Shown here: piece after piece, positions 6,059-8,379 of the stretch
How positions within the stretch are numbered: the stretch's first letter is position 1
Layout of the letters: each line of letters begins with the position of its first letter
Source of the DNA: Nitrosomonadales bacterium
GTDB lineage: Bacteria > Pseudomonadota > Gammaproteobacteria > Burkholderiales > SG8-41
Length of the DNA stretch: 8,379 nt
Reading direction: 5' to 3'
NCBI GenBank assembly: GCA_009885185.1
Contig: VFLF01000673.1
Location: forward strand, 1 to 8,379
Notes under the pieces: generated by a model
Told to the model about the DNA's origin: nothing
The model's database searches: none
Seen by the model: only the letters and a program-made list of their open reading frames with translations
Program-made: the position numbers and the translations under genes

Positions 6059-7384
6059 TCATTTTCCTTTGAGGTCGTAATATTGCTGATAGACCAGTTC
6101 CACCAAGTTCGGACCGGTTTTCGGTGCCAACGTGGGGATGTCGACCGCAGGCGGCTTGTGCCGGGTGCGGTGCACGTTGGCGATGGCATCCAGCGGCGTG
6201 GCTTGCCCGATCGGCTTGCCCTTGTCGTCCTCCACGCCAACCACGCTCTGAGCATGGGGGTCGACCACCAGCTGCACGTTCTTGCCCGTCAGTTCATAGG
6301 GCACCTCGAAGCGCTGGTTCAGATAGGAGACCGTGCCATCCTTTCTCACCAGACGTTTGATCCGATGCAGGAACAAGGCGTCGATGTGGGCCGCCCGCGG
6401 ACCCAGCGTGCGAATCTTGGGCAGGTCCTGTTGATACCGTTCCAGGGGCGTTTTACCTGACAGCCCCTCGTGCGGCGTGCGGTGATAGACCACTTCCAGC
6501 CATGCCCAGAAGCGCGCATTCAGGTCATCCATGCTGGTGATGTGGCGCTCATCAAGTTCAGATAGGAACTGATCGCGGCAGGTTCTGTGCCAGCGCTCGA
6601 GCTTACCTTTTCCTTCTGGTGAATACGGTCGGCAATACACCAGATGAATACCCAGCCGGGCGCAAATGCCCTGCAGGGTGTGGGCGCGATAGGCCGCGCC
6701 ATTATCAACAACCAATTTGATTGGTAAACCGCGTTTGAGCAGCGCCTGCTTGAGCACGCCCTCGATGTCGAGCGCGGTCTCGCCGGTGCAAAAAGCACCA
6801 TGGGCATTCAAGCGCGAGGCGTCATCGAGCAGGGAAACCAGGTAAGTCTTGACCCGCTTCCCGTTCATCAGTATGTGGGGACCGTGCATCACATCGCCAT
6901 ACCAGATCGCGCAAGCGGTGGCGGCCACAAAACTGCGCCGCTCCTCTACTTCGCTGGCGGAACCACTTACCCGTGACAGACCATGTTGCTGAAGCAGTCG
7001 ATGCACGGTGGAGCGCGACAGCGTGCCGTGCGCCACGGTGCCGGCGGCTTCGAGCAAACGCCGGATCTGGCGGATCGAACGTCTGGGATTGTCGCGTTTG
7101 GCAGCCAGAATGGCAGCTTGAATTTGCGCACTGAGTTTCGACTGGCCCCGGTCTACACGGACTTTGGGCGTCAGTCCGTCGATGCCCTGCCGGCGCCAAG
7201 TGTAATACCAACCTTGTATCGTCTTCTCGCCGATCTGCCGGCGCCGCGTGCCCGGAATGGCGTACTCGCGTTGCGCCAATTCCCGGATGAGTTGTTGCAG
7301 TTCGCCGCGCTCCAGTCGTTCGCGACTGACGAGCGGGCCCAGCACCGAAAGGCGGAACAAGGCTCGTGGATCGATTTCGTTCAT
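6059..7384 (-). CDS. DDE transposase (rve integrase core) of the element
   Basis: A 441-residue recombinase. The N-terminal part (about 10-135) is a helix-turn-helix region (RRRQIGEKTIQGWYYTWRRQG and SIRQIRRLLEAAG), followed by an RNase H-like integrase core. The catalytic triad is D164 (WYGDVMHGP), D227 (LVVDNGAAY) and E263 (GKGKLERWHRT), with the canonical D-x35-E spacing. The C-terminal part (about 340-400) is the beta-rich 'Mu-type' domain (YLNQRFEVPYELTGKNV). It cuts and joins the element's TGT ends. The ATG at 7382-7384 has a strong AGGAG at 5-nt spacing. An in-frame TTG at 7445-7447 would add 21 residues but has no ribosome site. The start region is buried in a hairpin. It is intact, with no frameshift or stop, and is coupled to the ATPase gene downstream. 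The family may be called IstA-, TniA- or IS481-like; I cannot choose. Confidence 0.92.
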   Translation of the reverse strand: MNEIDPRALFRLSVLGPLVSRERLERGELQQLIRELAQREYAIPGTRRRQIGEKTIQGWYYTWRRQGIDGLTPKVRVDRGQSKLSAQIQAAILAAKRDNPRRSIRQIRRLLEAAGTVAHGTLSRSTVHRLLQQHGLSRVSGSASEVEERRSFVAATACAIWYGDVMHGPHILMNGKRVKTYLVSLLDDASRLNAHGAFCTGETALDIEGVLKQALLKRGLPIKLVVDNGAAYRAHTLQGICARLGIHLVYCRPYSPEGKGKLERWHRTCRDQFLSELDERHITSMDDLNARFWAWLEVVYHRTPHEGLSGKTPLERYQQDLPKIRTLGPRAAHIDALFLHRIKRLVRKDGTVSYLNQRFEVPYELTGKNVQLVVDPHAQSVVGVEDDKGKPIGQATPLDAIANVHRTRHKPPAVDIPTLAPKTGPNLVELVYQQYYDLKGK

Positions 7385-7416
7385 CTCAACTCCTGTTGTT
7401 GGGGGAGTTGCGATGA
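7381..7416 (-). promoter_or_regulatory. Hairpin sequestering the ribosome site and AUG of the transposase
   Basis: On the transcript the arm UCAUCGCAACUCC (7416-7404) pairs with GGAGUUGAGAUGA (7393-7381): 12 of 13 pairs with one G/A mismatch, and the loop is CCCAACAACA. The 3' arm contains GGAG of the Shine-Dalgarno sequence and the whole AUG start codon. If it folds, initiation would be blocked, which would keep transposase synthesis low. Because it is a near-palindrome it could also be an operator at the DNA level. Confidence 0.65.
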
Positions 7417-7510
7417 GACCGTAATCGCTGAGCTTAGGCCAACGCAAAAGTTTGTGGGGTCCCCGCCCGGGCGAGGCGCCGCTGGCCTGCGATGCTTTCG
7501 AGTCAGTGCA
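7417..7510 (-). other. Spacer between Zn-ribbon gene and transposase hairpin
   Basis: No gene is seen here. The stretch holds a perfect 10-bp palindrome CGCCCGGGCG (7464-7473) next to GGGGTCCCC (7456-7464). These could be a protein site or part of a weak stem. The transposase frame is open back to a TTG at 7447. Confidence 0.3.
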
Positions 7511-8047
7511 TTAAGGGACGCACATCTCCTGATTAATGAAGGCCATGGCGCGGCTCAGGCCCATGGTTTCGATAACGTGACACCAGTAGTCGCACTCGCC
7601 GCCCACACGTCCCAATTCGGCAAACCGGCTGCTCAGGTGAAATCGAAACACCGGCCCACATTCGCGCAACCAGTTCCACCAGCCTTGGATCGTGCGCCGC
7701 GTCGGGTGCGATGCCGATGTTTCCCCTTCAGGCTGAGCTTCCCGCATGACGGCGCGCAGATAAACTGCCTGCACAATCCAGTTATACCAACGCCTCGGGG
7801 CAATGCACTCTGGCACCCGGGAACAGGTGTCCTCACAGCCCGCGCATAGGTATCGTGGGATCGGTATTGGATTCAGATTCTTCTTGCCAACATCGCTCCG
7901 ATCAGCCTTGCGACCGTAGCTGCCGTGTGCCCAGAGTCTCCCGAAGCCGCAGTGCGGGCATGAAATCGGACGATAGATCTCTCGATTCTCGATTAACGTC
8001 TGAAGATGTTGTGCAAGGCTGGTGATACCCATTACTATTCGCAGCAT
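7511..8047 (-). CDS. Zinc-ribbon protein of the element, DUF6431-like, possible target-selection or DNA-binding factor
   Basis: 178 residues from the ATG at 8045-8047. Two CxxC pairs, C30-x2-C33 (SCPHCGFGRLWAHGSYGRK) and C68-x2-C71 (RYLCAGCEDTCS), form a typical zinc ribbon. They are followed by PRRWYNWIVQ and a helix-turn-helix-like stretch (HPTRRTIQGWWNWLREC). From memory this matches the DUF6431 type found beside transposases. The combination of Zn ribbon and HTH is reminiscent of transposase N-terminal DNA-binding modules and, in role only, of TniQ/TnsD target selectors. Starts are uncertain: an in-frame TTG at 8066-8068 and an ATG at 8030-8032 are alternatives, and none has a strong ribosome site. 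It is the first gene of the element operon, with a 126-bp gap to the transposase. The codon pattern and intact frame argue for a real gene. Confidence 0.75.
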   Translation of the reverse strand: MLRIVMGITSLAQHLQTLIENREIYRPISCPHCGFGRLWAHGSYGRKADRSDVGKKNLNPIPIPRYLCAGCEDTCSRVPECIAPRRWYNWIVQAVYLRAVMREAQPEGETSASHPTRRTIQGWWNWLRECGPVFRFHLSSRFAELGRVGGECDYWCHVIETMGLSRAMAFINQEMCVP

Positions 8048-8091
8048 AGGCTGGACTCTTTCTATCAAGGGTTGGGTTAGAGCTTCCCAAG

Positions 8092-8120
8092 ATAACAGAG
8101 ATGTTCCGGCCTATCTTCAA
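8092..8120 (-). promoter_or_regulatory. Candidate sigma70 promoter for the element operon
   Basis: On the minus strand TTGAAG (8120-8115) is followed after 17 bp by TGTTAT (8097-8092), 4 of 6 matches each to the -35 and -10 consensus with ideal spacing. It lies 45 bp upstream of the ATG chosen for the Zn-ribbon gene and inside the right end. It is a weak match; other promoters are possible. Confidence 0.35.
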
Positions 8121-8186
8121 GCCACTTCATCCCGCCTTGACTTAGACTGCGTTTTTACAATCAGCCTGATTCACAGCAGGATTAAA

Positions 8187-8200
8187 TCAGACCCCGAACC
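8187..8200 (-). repeat. Subterminal repeat, right copy
   Basis: Reverse strand GGTTCGGGGTCTGA, the inverted partner of 4986-4999 (11 of 14 matches), starting 22 bp inside the right terminus. Confidence 0.4.
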
Positions 8201-8211
8201 GCCCACAGCGT

Positions 8212-8222
8212 CGGACGTTACA
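8212..8222 (-). repeat. Right terminal inverted repeat of the element
   Basis: Reverse strand TGTAACGTCCG, matching the left end with one mismatch and one gap. The istB reading frame is interrupted exactly at the base outside it (8223), which supports this as the true end. Confidence 0.65.
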
Positions 8223-8269
8223 CGAAGGGCCCGCAGGGATCGTTCAAGTTCAGTTATAGACATTGCCAT
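8223..8269 (-). pseudogene. istB: istB (IS21-type helper ATPase), N-terminal fragment interrupted by the element
   Basis: The ATG at 8267-8269 (or the second in-frame ATG at 8261-8263) has a textbook AAGGAGG site with about 6-nt spacing and starts MAMSITELERSLRALR. IstB proteins of IS21-family elements commonly begin 'M(S)xTELERSLRALRLSGMAxTL'. The match ends at the arginine codon that meets the element's TGT end. Beyond it the frame reads VTSDAVGG... through element DNA to a stop at 8171. Normal IstB is about 250 residues, so about 15 are left here and nothing functional can be made. The remainder of istB is not found on the other side of the element. Confidence 0.62.
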
Positions 8270-8379
8270 CGGAGTCCTCCTTGGGGTAAATCTGGGAATG
8301 GATTTCCCAGAACAATTGATATTCAGTGAGCTCGCGGATGTGAGATCCGGATTGGGTGAGATCCGTCGCCAGCGCCTTA
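8250..8379 (-). CDS. C-terminal end of an ORF upstream of istB, possibly istA
   Basis: An open frame runs from the window edge to the TGA at 8250-8252 (42 residues, KALATDLTQSGSHIRELTEY...SDGNVYN). It overlaps the istB start by 20 bp. In IS21-family elements istA directly precedes and often overlaps istB, so position suggests the IstA tail. The residues alone do not prove this, and a second minus frame is also open here. The N-terminus lies outside the window. Confidence 0.35.
   Translation of the reverse strand, partial: KALATDLTQSGSHIRELTEYQLFWEIHSQIYPKEDSDGNVYN

Larger units (their letters stand above)
4946..8222 (-). mobile_element. Four-gene transposon with DDE transposase, AAA+ ATPase, Zn-ribbon protein and 67-aa protein
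   Basis: About 3277 bp bounded by TGT...ACA ends. In transcription order it carries a zinc-ribbon protein, a DDE transposase, a TniB/ExeA-like ATPase and a small protein, all on the minus strand. Support for the limits: the lysR remnant stops exactly at the left end, an istB reading frame stops exactly at the right end, and the termini match each other in inverted orientation (TGTTACGTGCCG against TGTAACGT-CCG, one mismatch plus one gap). A further subterminal inverted match is present at 4986-4999 and 8187-8200. No target duplication is visible: the flanks are ...CCAGT on the left and CGAAG... on the right. The gene set recalls Tn5053/Tn7/IS21-type transposition. I cannot assign it to a named IS. 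Confidence 0.75.

Noticed and set aside
5527..6072. Long plus-strand open frame opposite the ATPase gene
   Set aside because: It is the antisense of a gene with Walker A and B motifs and a coupled start; composition is that of a shadow frame and no family is recognisable.
6983..7849. Plus-strand open frame of 288 codons across the transposase and Zn-ribbon genes
   Set aside because: It spans two real minus-strand genes and the gap between them; no motif supports it.
8344..8363. Stretch GATCCGGATTGGGTGAGA resembling GATCTGGATCGGGGTGAGA at 4981-4999 in the left end
   Set aside because: It lies outside the right terminus, inside a different ORF, and in the same orientation as the left copy; more likely chance than an element end.
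1..8379. tRNA or rRNA genes
   Set aside because: No cloverleaf-like or rRNA-like stretch was recognised on either strand.

Overview
The window looks like a high-GC proteobacterium, most likely a betaproteobacterium of the Burkholderiales type. The reasons are a Bug-type (TTT receptor) solute-binding protein next to catabolic genes and a LysR remnant, plus intergenic dRS3/REPIN-like and 'cacagag' hairpin repeats of the kind common in that class. The lineage is inferred from gene types and style; no rRNA or marker gene is present.

Left part (1-4945): a probable catabolic neighbourhood. The 3' half of a TTT-family periplasmic binding protein (+) converges on a row of minus-strand genes. Read in the direction of transcription these are a LysR-type regulator remnant (4726-4945, C-terminus only), an ACMSD-like amidohydrolase/decarboxylase (3532-4623), a ThDP-dependent decarboxylase/synthase-like enzyme (1766-3424) and a DapA-superfamily lyase/aldolase (590-1552). 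The set suggests uptake and breakdown of a carboxylated (possibly aromatic-derived) compound through decarboxylation and C-C cleavage. The substrate cannot be named from sequence. Three of the gaps each carry a different inverted-repeat element: 517-583, 1594-1675 and 3440-3514.

Right part (4946-8222): a complete-looking mobile element of about 3.28 kb with short imperfect TGT...ACA ends. It has four minus-strand genes in one apparent operon: a zinc-ribbon protein, a DDE transposase (D164, D227, E263; D-x35-E), a TniB/ExeA-like AAA+ ATPase and a 67-residue protein of unknown function. The last three are tightly coupled (1-bp gap, then an ATGA overlap). The parts list resembles a miniature Tn7/Tn5053/IS21-type system: DDE recombinase, AAA+ regulator and a Zn-binding accessory protein. 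A 13-position hairpin on the mRNA covers both the Shine-Dalgarno sequence and the AUG of the transposase.

Far right (8223-8379): the start of an istB gene (IS21-type ATPase) cut off by the element's right end, preceded by the tail of another ORF (possibly istA). One end of the element therefore abuts a broken lysR gene and the other a broken istB gene, with no visible target duplication. This points to recombination between copies or an element-adjacent deletion after insertion.
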